Source of the DNA: Triatoma infestans
Taxonomy: Eukaryota; Arthropoda; Insecta; Hemiptera; Reduviidae
NCBI GenBank assembly: GCA_011037195.1
Contig: JAAEAF010006829.1
Location: 1-64,000, forward strand
Direction of reading: 5' to 3'
Length of the DNA stretch: 64,000 nucleotides
Shown: positions 54,540 through 64,000 of the stretch, one piece after another
How the letters are laid out: the number at the start of each line of letters is the position of its first letter
Numbering within the stretch: position 1 is the first letter of the stretch
Program-made: the position numbers and the translations under genes
The notes under the pieces: model-generated
The model's input: the letters and a program-made list of their open reading frames with translations, nothing else
Databases searched by the model: none
What the model was told of the DNA's origin: nothing

Positions 54540-54930
54540 CGAGCATAACAAATATCCAGGGCTTTGTCCTTAGAGACCTCTTTGACCAAATAGTCAACTA
54601 GCTGGTTACCTGCAACCCAAATAAAGTGCACAGTCCAGCCATAGTTAATTTGCCCACGTATGACAGTCCTAGTTTCTTAGAGCTTTCTTAGAGGTAAATG
54701 GTTATCCGCCTAACTTATACTTTCGAGAGTCACTGTGCTATCGGTTTTAAGATGGTTCATTTTGTCAAATCTTCCAAGCCTTGTAAACAATCCAAAGCTT
54801 CAACAATGCTCGGCAAGACCGTTCTATTATATTTTGTGCACAGAAGTTGATCCTCACAATAAACTGCTACTCTAATATATTTATTTGTATCTACAAATTC
54901 TGACAGTGGCAGAACATGATTTGGATGTAA
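54540..54930 (-). mobile_element. LINE RNase H relic
   Basis: Minus-sense reading gives YIRVAVYCEDQLLCTKYNRT-like, VLPSIVEALDCLQGLEDLTK, TILKPIAQ, and then YGWTVHFIWVAGNQLVDYLV followed by KEVSKDKALDI. This matches the RNase H pattern (E in SIVEAL; W..G..GN...D.L.KE). Frame breaks lie between the blocks, and the first and last acidic residues are not all recoverable. Confidence 0.5.
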
Positions 54931-55465
54931 TCACTTGTTGAAACATGTTGTCACGTCAATGTTATTAGCTTGTTGATAATCATAACTTTTAGTTACTTGT
55001 TGTATTTTAATATCTATTGGTAAAATGTTGGCTGTAACGCATGCAGCATTATGCGGAATCCACTAAAATTACTCTGATGACCAAAATCCGATGCACTCTT
55101 ATCAGTCTCTCTTCGGGCAGCCCAAAACATTCACCCCGACGGGAACTGCTTAAGTTATAATAAATTAGTAACACAACAACGTCCTGTACTATTTGAGAGT
55201 AACACAGCCAAAACCCCAACACATTGTAATAATCCTAAGTAACATATTGACGATATTTAAAATGAGAATACCTATATAATCCTATGTAAATTTGGAATTA
55301 GAGACTATATCAAGATATGTGAGTCCATTTACAGTCTCTAGAGCTACCCCAGACGATTAAACCGAAACACTGGGAAGGAATTTTTTTTTTTAAATATATA
55401 AAGTTTTACTTTTACTACGGTTGAATGTTGTTATTGTTTGCCGTGACCATTCTATTATTAACTGG
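54931..55465. other. Unassigned DNA with a possible decayed ribozyme-like core
   Basis: At 55349-55380 the words cagacgatta, aaccgaaac and actggg recall the CTGANGA-stem-GAAAC layout but lack CTGA and a convincing stem. A T-run follows at 55381-55391. No gene recognised. Confidence 0.3.
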
Positions 55466-55469
55466 ATGT

Positions 55470-55910
55470 ATAAGTTAGTCTTGCCCGCAAAGGATATTTG
55501 TTGCACGCATTTACTTGGGGAGTAGCGACCCCATGGTTACCACAGCTCAGTACTACACTCTATCAGAACAGTACACAATGCACTTAAACTACATACACTG
55601 TACCCTTTACAGACAAGGATAAACACAGTACACAAACTAGGTCTCCGTTCATAGTTAATTGGCGTAAGCTAAGGGAGAAGGAAAGGTTTAGCTCAGTGGT
55701 ATCGCGCTGGACTAGCAACGCGGAGGTCCCAGGGTTTGGAACCCAGGATTTTCTCTTCCTAGGAGCCTCTACAGCTCACTGCCCGGTGATGGGCAGTGTT
55801 GTCTGTCGCTAGAGAACACTGCTCGGAGGCCGGCCGTGCATTGAGAAGACCCCGGGGGGCACAACAGATCTTTCAAGTCTCAGTGCAATAATCCCCTACA
55901 ACAATCTACT
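55470..55910 (+). mobile_element. Composite SINE (variant B), plus strand
   Basis: Starts cccgcaaaggatatttgttg, acttggggagtagcgacccc, ggttaccacagctcag, acagtacacaatgcacttaa, ctttacagacaagg, aggtctccgttcatag, then the tRNA-like module ggtttagctcagtggtatcg, agcaacgcggaggtccc, the family A body (cttcctaggagcctctac, ctcactgcccggtgatggg, ggaggccggccgtgcattg) and the tail gatctttcaagtctcagtgc. No clear TSD. Confidence 0.87.
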
Positions 55911-55967
55911 GTGGCATTCATCACCGCGACCTAAATACATCTAATACGAAAATGGACCAGTCTGATA

Positions 55968-55984
55968 GATAGATAGATAGATAG
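55968..55984. repeat. (GATA)n microsatellite
   Basis: Four perfect gata units. Confidence 0.85.
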
Positions 55985-57945
55985 ACTTCCCTTTCAAGAT
56001 AGCTCAAAAAAAAAAAAATAGTTAAAGTTGTACTTCTTATTTGTAATGATTGAAATAAATGCAGTATTGTTACCTTTCTATTAAGCAAATTATAAGTCAA
56101 CAAAGCGAAGATATTTTTTCTCATACATGTGCTTTGTTTTTTTTTATGCTGATGCTGAAAATAATTTCATTATCTTTCAATCACCTCAGGAGATTTCAGA
56201 AATTTTTGTTAATAATTTCACTCAAAATATATATTATCTTTTAACTCTATTTCTTACTTATTATTTTCCACATTTCCTCAATTTTATTTATGTAAACTTA
56301 TTCTGCCCATCCTGTTTTAACAGGTCCGATCATATTTCAACACGTTTCTTCTGCTATTATTCTTAGATTCCTCTCTGTTTTCAGATCTTTATTTAAGAAA
56401 TTCATATACTTGCGGTTAGGCAGGTGCAGAAAACGTAATAAAAAAAAAAAAAATTCATAGTGTCAGTTTTATAATAATCTAGCCTGCTTTCTGTTTAACA
56501 CAATGACTCTAAAGTGTATAAATGATCCGAACAGCTTTTGCAACGTATGTAATGAATTATTCAGCCAGAATTATAGATATAAATAATATTATAACTATAA
56601 TAGAAAAACCGCACGACTTCTATTTCGGTTTTAATTATTAAAATACAAGGCAGATCTTGGACACCTAAAACTTATTGTGCACACGTTGTGCTTTTTCTTT
56701 GAGAAACTGTTTAAAGCATTACTATGCCGTTAGTAATGCCTATGATTTGGTGTGAGCAAATGAACTATTTAAACGGAGTGTTACTTTTGCTACATCAAAA
56801 TTTTCAGGTTTTCGGACAAAATGAGAAGAAAATTACTTATCCGAGTTACCACTCATGCTGAGGGCATTAGTCTTCAAAAAAATGACAGCGAAGGCAGAAA
56901 AACACAGGGTTTTTGGAGAACATTGGCCTATCTCCTAAGCACCAGCCTAAAACAGGTGGGACTATAAAACCGGGGCAGCAGTTATGCTAATGCAATGCAG
57001 GCCGTGATACCACGGGATTTCCCGGAGAGGATGGTTTAGTCCTCATCAGAAGAGGCCCATCATAAAAAAAGTGGCGCTAGATGGGAAGTGCAAATCCCAT
57101 AAAATTCTAATGCACTAATTCCGGCCGGTATGCTATTTGGGGACTGCTACTTCCAACAAACAGAAATTGGCTTTTTGCAAGAAGCTCTTACATTAACATT
57201 TGTCGAGGTTGTTTCGGTGGCGTGCTAAGGGAGACGATATTTCAAAAGTGCACACTATCGACATCTTTTTCCTACGATGTTTTGGAATAGGCATCGAATA
57301 GTTGATTGCCCTAGTCGATGGACAGAACGAGATACTAAACACTAAGACATCGAAAGTCCATGTCAAAGAGGAAAGTACAGATCCTCGTCTTGGTCGCTGT
57401 TACTGAAATCAGTACAAGGCGATCAAAAGGGATGAGTTCAGTTATCACTTTGGTACCAATCCGAAGTCTAAATAAATCGGAGAAAAGGATAAGTGAAGAA
57501 AGAAGGGATTTATCTTAGTCAAATCCATCAAGGATTGCAAATTTTATCTCAACTTATTGAACATTTAATTTTTATAATTTATTTTTAACTCATTTCTCTA
57601 AATATCTTTCTATTTTTAGAAGTTGATAAATTAAAATTATTTATTTAATTGATGTTGAGTAGTTATTTTAAGCATTGTTATATTGCTAATGCTATCAGAA
57701 GAACAGTGTGTCAAATATACAGTATTTTATTTCGTTAAAATGTGTGAAATTAAGATGTTTTATTTTTTTTATTACAACATGGATGAAATAGGAGCTGAAT
57801 TTTTTCATATAAAAATAAAGACACATTTATTGTCTAATTTACCGAAGTTGATGGCATTACATTTGAAATATATCGAATTTATGAAGTGATATTGGATTTC
57901 AAATGATCCACCTGAACCTTCTACTTTCCTTTATTTGAATAAAGA
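55985..57945. other. Unassigned DNA
   Basis: No gene recognised in 2 kb. The stretch 56860-57490 is richer in G and C, with purine-rich words, and may be decayed transposon sequence, but I see no diagnostic motif. Confidence 0.4.
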
Positions 57946-57949
57946 GAGG

Positions 57950-58090
57950 AATAATAATTCTTGTAATAGGAAGTATTGCGATCGTGCCAGATTTTCTAAA
58001 TTGAGTCATCACCGGAAATACACGTTTTGAGGTCCCCTGAATACGAAAGCTACGTTTTTAGAGAATTTATGTATGTACGGGTGTTAAAAG
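57950..58090 (+). repeat. Dispersed repeat family C, left half
   Basis: ttcttgtaataggaagtatt, gcgatcgtgccagattttc, catcaccggaaatacacg, ttttgaggtcccctgaat, acgtttttagagaattta. The left edge again coincides with a short inverted word (aataattcttgtaatagg). Confidence 0.55.
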
Positions 58091-58970
58091 ATTTTAGTAC
58101 AGATAGTTAGTTGCCTTCACATAGCAGCACCTACCAAGACTTTTAAGAAACTTTATTTTTCGAAAATTGTAGAGGTTTTTGGGTTAATAAAAGGTGAAGA
58201 GGTAAGAAGTGTTAATAAAATAACAATTTTCTTATTTTTCTCTAAACGTTTCTTGGGAAAGTTCCATTTTCAGTAGAACACATTTTTAGTATGTGTGGAG
58301 AAAATAAATTTCATTTTGTTTTTATAACTAGAGGATGATTTCTTTATTTATTTGTTTATTTATCTATACATAAGGGTTTTACTCCATTTATAAATTAATT
58401 ATTTAATCATCGAACACCACAAACAAAACAAACACTATACGAAACATAAATACACAACAGATATAAAAGAATAAAAAATAGAACATATAAAATAACAAAA
58501 AATAGAATATATAAAAAGAATGAATATAAAAATTTTAGTATTTAGAGATATAACATTATACAAATATATATCAAATACAACAAACAGTAACATTATATTT
58601 ATTATATAATAAAAAGTGCATAAAACTATGAATTCTATGAATTTAATAATAAGAATAACCAATTAGAAACTAGGTAAAAGGGTGAGCGTAAAAAATAAAA
58701 GAGATAAATGAATTTGACTTTATAGATAAATAAATTATAGACTATACTATCATAGGGAAATCATTTATATATTACAATAAACTATTTAATATATAACTAA
58801 TACAAGTAACAATCTATTATAAATGCAAATATCCAGTATAACTAATAACGACTACTGCTGGCAAATGCAATAAATTTCATTAATGCTGACAGGAAGATAT
58901 CATATTCATTAGAAATACTGTTTCCAAGGGACATAAGTCTAGGTATAAGAGAGGTTGGGAATATTTTGTT
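58091..58970. other. AT-rich DNA, no gene seen
   Basis: Very AT-rich; the minus frame at 58435-58662 is a hydrophobic low-complexity translation of A/T sequence and is not credible as a gene. Confidence 0.55.
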
Positions 58971-58984
58971 GAATAATAATTTTT

Positions 58985-59860
58985 AGAAAACAAAGGTTTA
59001 TAGCGAGCATCTATTGTAGGAAACATGGAAATCGATTAATTCCAGCAATTCAGGATAATCTATGTAATGATATATAAGTTTGAAGAGGAAAATAAGGTCT
59101 GCTCTTCGCCTTAAGAAGGATAGAGTGCTTAAATTAAGGGACTCCAACACACCAGAATAAGGTAATCTTTTAGTTGATAAACCCATCATTTTAGGAGTCT
59201 TTGTAAGAAACCTACAAGTAGGTTTCAATAGTAGCACCGTTCAATAGTAGCAGTGTGAATTTTATAATACCGAGTCCAAACTGGAGAAGCAAATTCAAGG
59301 CGTGGACGAACCAAATGCAAATACAGTCTTAAAACTTTAAAGGGATTTCTAAAAGTAGTCGAATTCCTAAAGACAAAACCCAACATTTTGTAGCTATTGC
59401 TATCTTTTCAATATGAGAGCTAAAGGATAGTCTAGAATCTAAGGATATGCCAAGATCATTTACCGAGTTATCACCATCCAAGATTTCCCTAAATAATTTA
59501 ACGTCGTCAGCAAAAAGTAGAATGTAACATCTGGAAGAACTAGTTTAACAGGTACTTCAGAAAGGACGAGATAAGGAAATGAAAGGAATGATTTTACTTT
59601 AACAGTCTGAATAGCGTATGAAATTATGAGAGTTTACTTGTTTAATCACCCACCGTGGGTGAGATAATTTTCCAGCCAGCATAGCATTGTACCATAAATG
59701 CCCTAAACTTTAAGTTTAGCAAGAAATAATGTATGATTTACACTATCAAAAGCTTTGGAAAACTTAGTGTAGATAGAGTCAACTTGAGAACCTTTTCCGA
59801 AACATTTAAATATCATTTGATTTGATTCTATCTACTTCATGCAAATTTGTGCCCATTTTA
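58985..59860 (-). mobile_element. LINE relic, reverse transcriptase to C-terminus
   Basis: Minus-sense order: DSIYTKFSKAFDSVNHTLFL, AKLKV, TMLCWLENYLTH (RT motif A region, where DF.KAFD is usual), then ADDVKLFREI (motif C), NDLGISLDSRLSFSSHIEKI, and VLESLNLSTLSFLRRRADLI, FLFKLIYHYIDYPELLELI. These are the jockey/CR1-type blocks in the correct order. Many stops and small deletions make it an old copy. Confidence 0.75.
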
Positions 59861-60745
59861 TTCGTCTTAAGTTTATTAACACTTCCTCGGGAGTTTTTAA
59901 AAAATATATACAAGTGAAAGGATCGAATAAGAATTTCTGAAAAAGAAATACTTTTATTTGCCCGGCAGCTTATTTTTGCCTTAAAAAATTAAATGCATAA
60001 ATAGTATAACAAAATATGTATATTATAAATAAATTTGATTGTTATCAAAAACCTGATTATTTGGTTTAAGTCGTCCGTCTATTTTCTATCATAGTTGGTG
60101 ATCTATTCAAGCTTCTGTAACTTGTAGTTTGTTAAGAAATCTGAGTGCAGTCCTGTCTATAAAGTCTGATTTTTGGGATGACAGAATTCCTCAACTAATA
60201 AAAGAATGTTGATTATAAAAATTGCCACCAGATGCCAACACTTAATGGGTCACAATAACAATGGCCGCAACTATCTTTAATTGTTTACAAATATTACCAG
60301 TAGAAGATGTCTTCACATCCGAGGAAATTTAAATTAATAGGTGATTTAAAATTGGCAACTATAAGTTAAATATCAGGTATTCTAGTAGGAGTTCAGATTG
60401 ATAGACTGCCATAGGAGCTCTAGGCCATTTATATTTTACATTTCACACCAAGTGCTTTAATCTAGCGGGTTTTTTTTAGAAACCTAATTTTTTGTCAAAA
60501 ACTTAAACGATGAAAATAAGGATTATTACTAAAATGTCATTTTAAGATGGGTACTATTCCATAACTTATATGTGCTATAAATGTGTAATCATAATTCTTT
60601 GTTGAAGATTACGTGCCTACTGAATGTTGAGAAACACTGAGAGACATTGTATGAGTTATGGTTGGGAAAGTAGCTTATTTAATCAGCTATTTTGACGTGC
60701 AGTTGGTGTTTATTCCAGCTTGGTTGAATTTATTTTATATTAAAA
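59861..60745. other. Unassigned DNA
   Basis: No motif recognised. Confidence 0.45.
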
Positions 60746-60817
60746 GTCTTTTTAAAGAAAGAAATGTCATTGCATTTTTTTGTCTTTTTAAAGAAAGAAA
60801 TGGCATTGCATTTTTTT
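60746..60817. repeat. 36-bp tandem duplication
   Basis: gtctttttaaagaaagaaat plus ttgcattttttt occurs twice with a 36-bp period and one difference (gtcatt / ggcatt). Confidence 0.85.
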
Positions 60818-60989
60818 CTAAGTACTTAGGGTAACATCTGGTATTTTATTCATCGTAGCATGCATATTTTCATCCATCGTCAGAGTAAAGTTATCAAGTT
60901 CGTTAGAGTTTACTTGTTAAAATAAGTGTAGTGTGTAACAGAAATATCAAGTTGAAGTAAATACTCTAAACGAACTTAATAACTTAACT

Positions 60990-61019
60990 CTGACGATAGA
61001 TGAAAATCCGAAACCGGTC
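60990..61019 (+). ncRNA. Hammerhead-like core in family E
   Basis: CTGACGA, T, AGAT-GAAA-ATCC, GAAAC, CGGTC. The lengths are identical to those in family B (7+1+4+4+4+5+5). The inverted arm upstream has GGAT at the stem II position, so the ancestral stem was probably GGAT/ATCC. Stem I is weak: only CT/AG next to the core. Confidence 0.45.
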
Positions 61020-61036
61020 AGGAATAACAGAAATAT

Positions 61037-61227
61037 AGGGAAGGGATTAGCTCAGTGGTAGCGTGCTGGACTAGTATCACGGAGTTCCAGGGTTTTTATC
61101 TCCCTTAGATTTTCTCTTTCTATTCCGGACAGTGAGCTGTGCACTGAGCTAGTGATGAGCAATCACTGAGAAGGCTCCGAGGCGCCATTGACCACAGATG
61201 TCGACGCGCCTTTAATGAAAAACAAAC
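61037..61227 (+). mobile_element. tRNA-derived SINE (family A) with perfect TSD
   Basis: Bounded by aataacagaaatat at 61023-61036 and 61228-61241. Plus-strand: agggaagggattagctcagt, ggtagcgtgctggactag, a decayed B box, ccttagattttctctttc, a partly deleted body, gagaaggctccgaggcgcca, ttgaccacagatgtcgacgc, gcctttaatgaaaaac. The tail again resembles the LINE end at 45003-45055. Confidence 0.9.
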
Positions 61228-61500
61228 AATAACAGAAATATGCATCCTCTATCGGATAAAATACCAAAAGTTATCCAGCATTGCGGGCCCATCCACATAT
61301 TCATACTTAGGGGAGCCTCCTAGAACTTTATAGTATTTTGAACTTTATGTACTCGATGACTTTCGCTCCTCTTGACCAAGTCTTCTAATTTATTTATTGT
61401 CCATTGTTTACTATTACTAAATTTTTCTACTATCATTACTTTTATTACATTAGTATATCCACTGCATTACATTTGCTTTTCATCTTGTCGTGTGGTATTA

Positions 61501-61687
61501 TTTTATTCATTTTTTTTTTAAGGCGCGCAAACATCTATTGCCGGACAGTGTTCTCTCGTTACAGATACAGACACTACCCATCCCCGAACAGTGAGCTGTA
61601 GAGGTTCCTAAGAAGAGAAAATCTAAGGGCAGCAGTGCTGGACTCGAACTAGTCCAGCGCGTTACGACTGAGCTCATCCCCTCCATA
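61501..61687 (-). mobile_element. tRNA-derived SINE (family A) with TSD
   Basis: Bounded by gtggtatta at 61492-61500 and 61688-61696. Minus-sense: ggaggggatgagctcagtcg, taacgcgctggac, gttcgagtccagc, gctgcccttagattttctct, cttaggaacctc, ctcactgttcggggatgggt, aacgagagaacactgtccgg, then the tail with gcgcgcctt and A-run. Confidence 0.87.
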
Positions 61688-62000
61688 GTGGTATTACGAT
61701 CGTGGCAATTTTTCGAAATTAAGTTTTCACACGTTTTTGGTCCGCAGAGTACGAAAAAAGCTTTTAGCGAATTTTGTGTGTGTGTGTATGTGTATGTATG
61801 TATGAGAACAGCGTAGCTTAAAACCAAAAATTCGAAGGATATTTGAACTTGACATTGCATTTGGGACGTACCATGGAATACGTAGGAAGTATCTGTCAAA
61901 ATTCTTAACCAAAAGTACCAATTTGAATATTTTTCATTTTTCACGATTTTCTGGAAATTGGCTTCATCTATATTCTTTAATAGTGTTATGCTTCCCATTA
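61688..62000 (+). repeat. Dispersed repeat family C
   Basis: gtattacgatcgtggcaatt, gaaattaagttttcacacg, a GT-rich run (61777-61803), gagaacagcgtagcttaaa, cttgacattgcatttgggac, ccaaaagtaccaatttg, ttcacgattttctggaaatt and ggcttcatctatattcttta. Confidence 0.55.
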
Positions 62001-62320
62001 AAGTGATATTTTAATTTATTGTATGATTCAATTATCTATATAATAATAATTATAATTAATTAACAAAAAAGAAAATCGATAATTCGATAAACTATCGATT
62101 TAATGGGTACAGTATATTGATGGAAGGGTGGCAGTAAGGAGGAGTTTGCCATGCAATGTCAGCCGTGATTGTCCTAATAAAGTCACCTTTGCTTACATTG
62201 GATTAAACCAGTGGCTTACAATGGGTACATTTATATGTTTCTTGTTAGTGCTTTAAGATTGTACTTTGTTTTGTTTTTTACTTACAATTCTTGTTCATAC
62301 AATATATTAATTCTTATAAC
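62001..62320. other. Leader of the transposase-like ORF
   Basis: No clear terminal repeats found. The word aatgggtaca occurs at 62103 and 62219, which could reflect repeat ends or chance. Confidence 0.3.
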
Positions 62321-62788
62321 ATGGCATCAACTTCGTCTTCAGTTACCTGTTCAGGAAAACGACTAGAAAAACAATCCAGAGAAATTGTATTCAACGTGGC
62401 GGAATATTTAAGAGAAAAAAAAAGTAAGTTTTTTTTAACATATAATGTTGTTAAATGCACTAGTGAGGCGACTGGTGTATCAGAGTCAGTCGTAAAGCAC
62501 ATTATAAGAGAATATAGGTTTCTTAGAAACATAAATAATTTAAAGAAACCGAACAGTGAAGAAATAAAAGGAAATGTTAAATTAAAGAAAGAAAATAGAA
62601 ATGAAGGAATCAAGTATTCAATAATTACAGAGGAAAATAGCAAAGACGAGAGCGTTATACAAGAAATTAAAAATGAAACAACTAAAAAAGAAAACATGAA
62701 TGAAATCGAAGAGATAATTGGAGAAGGATTTGTAGAAGTCCTTATAAAAGAAGAAGGAAATGTAGGCAAATATTTAGAGGAAGTGTGA
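62321..62788 (+). CDS. Transposase N-terminal domain-like protein
   Basis: A 155-residue open frame from the ATG at 62321 (MASTSSSVTCSGKRLEKQSR). It contains SREIVFNVAEYLREKKS followed by SEATGVSESVVKHIIREYRF, a helix-turn-helix of the kind at the N-terminus of a group of insect Tc1/IS630-like DDE transposases (family pattern KQSR..V..V..F......TSEATGVS...V..I..E). Residues 75-155 are highly charged (K and E rich). No DDE catalytic domain follows. An AATAAA polyadenylation word lies at 63079. It may be a truncated or domesticated transposase; the frame is undamaged. Confidence 0.5.
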   Translation: MASTSSSVTCSGKRLEKQSREIVFNVAEYLREKKSKFFLTYNVVKCTSEATGVSESVVKHIIREYRFLRNINNLKKPNSEEIKGNVKLKKENRNEGIKYSIITEENSKDESVIQEIKNETTKKENMNEIEEIIGEGFVEVLIKEEGNVGKYLEEV

Positions 62789-63800
62789 TGGTTTTTCGCA
62801 CATATGAGATGTTAAGAAGCCTTTTTGCAGAATGGGACAAGCAAAAGTAAATTTACTCAAGGAAAAAGAAATTGAAGAACACAATTAAGAAAACGGTACC
62901 TGACGAATATATAGAAGTGATCACTAAAATAGAACAAGCTCCGGATTACTGATTAGTTCAAAGAGTGAAATTGTTTATTAGTATTTATGTTTAAAAGTTT
63001 CTTGTCATATTTATTTTTTGTTATTATATAAATGAACTTTTTAAGAACATGTAGTGTGCAATTTGAAGTTTCATATGAAATAAAGTGATTCAAATGTTTC
63101 GCTCAAAATAATGCATTAAAAAAAAGACGATGCAGGTTAAATAAAATACTAAGTAAATTTCAAAAATTATTTTAGTATGTTTACTCAAATCCAATATTTC
63201 AATGGATTATTCAAGAAAAATTGCATCCAAGATTTGTCGGTGTTTGCTATTAATGCAATTACAAATTGGAAAACATTGGATAAAAGTAATGCTATAGTTT
63301 GTGTAGGTGTCATTATAAACTTTATACGACCTAAGAAGCCTGTTTTTTTATTTAATTTATTTATTTAGTTTTACCGTTTTTATTGATGAAAACATGCATA
63401 TTTCATGTTAAATAACGATTAGGTCAGTTCAATTTTCATTGGAAATCGAGATGATCAGGAGTGCAAAAGCAACCGACAATTGACCCAATATTTATTGTGA
63501 CGATGGATTTCCAAGATAAGAGTTCCGAGTTAGATAGGTTGCTTGTATGAGAAAAGCTGAATAGGCAATGATACGCCTCACGTGAAAAACTTGCATTTTG
63601 GGTGATATGAGACCGAGTAGGATTGATCCTGTCAACCATTTCAAAGTGATAATAATTTTTGTTGATACGCCAGCATATTAATAAAAATGTTTGGGTTTTA
63701 AATACATACTCCTATGAGCACTGTGCAGGGATATATGACTTCTCTTTTTAGAAAATAAGACATCATATAAAATTCATTTGATTTGAAAAAATCGTTAGAA
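62789..63800. other. Unassigned DNA
   Basis: 62860-62950 on the plus strand reads KKLKNTIKKTVPDEYIEVIT-like and then a stop, perhaps the frame-shifted C-terminus of the neighbouring ORF. A 63-codon frame at 63177-63368 is unrecognised. Confidence 0.35.
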
Positions 63801-63898
63801 AGAGATTATTGTTTTGTTGAAAAATAATATAATTTCTAAGGAGGTTTCAAGAGATTATTGTTTTGTTGAAAAATAATATAATTTCTAAGGAGGTTTCC
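63801..63898. repeat. 49-bp tandem duplication
   Basis: agagattattgttttgttga through aaggaggtttc occurs twice in a row (63801-63849, 63850-63898) without a visible difference, so it is recent. Confidence 0.95.
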
Positions 63899-64000
63899 TT
63901 TGTCTAGGTTACAATAATGTGTTGGAAGGTTATGCATTCTGTAGTCTGCTGGATTTTATTGTGAGGTTTCTGATGTAACATGACAAGTGTTTAATTAACG

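Larger units (their letters stand above)
60855..61310. mobile_element. Foldback-like repeat family E, copy 2, with a nested SINE
   Basis: The block at 60862-60915 (cattttcatccatcgtcaga-type) is the inverted copy of 60954-61008, giving a hairpin of about 50 bp per arm around a 40-bp centre. The right side continues as in the copy at 52770-52985. A family A SINE interrupts it at 61037. Confidence 0.6.

Noticed and set aside
58435..58662. Hydrophobic 75-codon protein
   Set aside because: A low-complexity translation of very AT-rich sequence.

Overview
The window looks like a piece of an insect nuclear genome, most likely hemipteran (the order is inferred from transposon style, not proven). It is AT-rich, has long stretches without genes, and is packed with short interspersed repeats, mariner relics, non-LTR retrotransposon debris, a Helitron tail, a hAT-type non-autonomous element and ATT microsatellites. 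Nothing prokaryotic is present. One 20-bp run of N (44983-45002) marks an assembly gap.

The only host coding sequence I can support is a 42-codon first coding exon on the minus strand (37341-37466). Its N-terminus, SCPEVVYQAYYPYLYQR, closely matches the start of the wing-selector protein Vestigial. It ends at a good splice donor and has an Inr/DPE-like core promoter 81 bases upstream. If this is right, everything below 37340 is intron 1 or downstream gene territory and everything above about 37550 is upstream DNA. I found no second vestigial exon.

Layout. 1-7.5 kb: three mariner copies or ends, several copies of one dispersed repeat (called family C here) and a LINE relic. 7.5-10.2 kb: no recognised gene. 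10.2-11.5 kb: a nearly intact mariner. 11.5-16 kb: mostly empty, with family C and a SINE. 16-18.3 kb: a SINE and a LINE relic split by a foldback element. 19-23.7 kb: LINE tail, tRNA-Glu-like SINE, Helitron helicase tail, and a composite repeat with a nested LINE. 25-26.3 kb: SINE, LINE and a foldback nested in the LINE. 29.6-34.6 kb: SINEs, hammerhead-like tandem repeats, a LINE with target-site duplication (TSD), and a complex inverted-repeat locus. 35.7-38.3 kb: a composite SINE and the vestigial-like exon. 39.8-45 kb: a retroelement tail, a Tc1/mariner relic, a hAT element and a foldback cut by the gap. 45-49.6 kb: a degenerate RNase H-bearing LINE carrying a MITE, then two nested LINE tails. 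49.6-56 kb: SINEs, a foldback, and an RTE-like LINE with perfect TSD. 58.9-62 kb: LINE relic, a second foldback family and SINEs. 62-63.1 kb: a transposase N-terminal ORF.

The most interesting signal is a foldback family (family B; five clear copies and one decayed copy). Its arms carry a hammerhead-ribozyme-like motif: stem I CATC/GATG, core CTGAAGA, stem II GGGC/GCCC, GAAAC, then a self-complementary ACCGGT ending in the expected TC cleavage position. Two unrelated repeat families in the same window show the same layout with different stem sequences, as expected for a conserved RNA structure. The architecture recalls Penelope-like retroelements. A second theme is that the main tRNA-derived SINE ends in a tail resembling the 3' end of the RNase H-type LINE at 45.0 kb, which suggests the LINE machinery that mobilised it.
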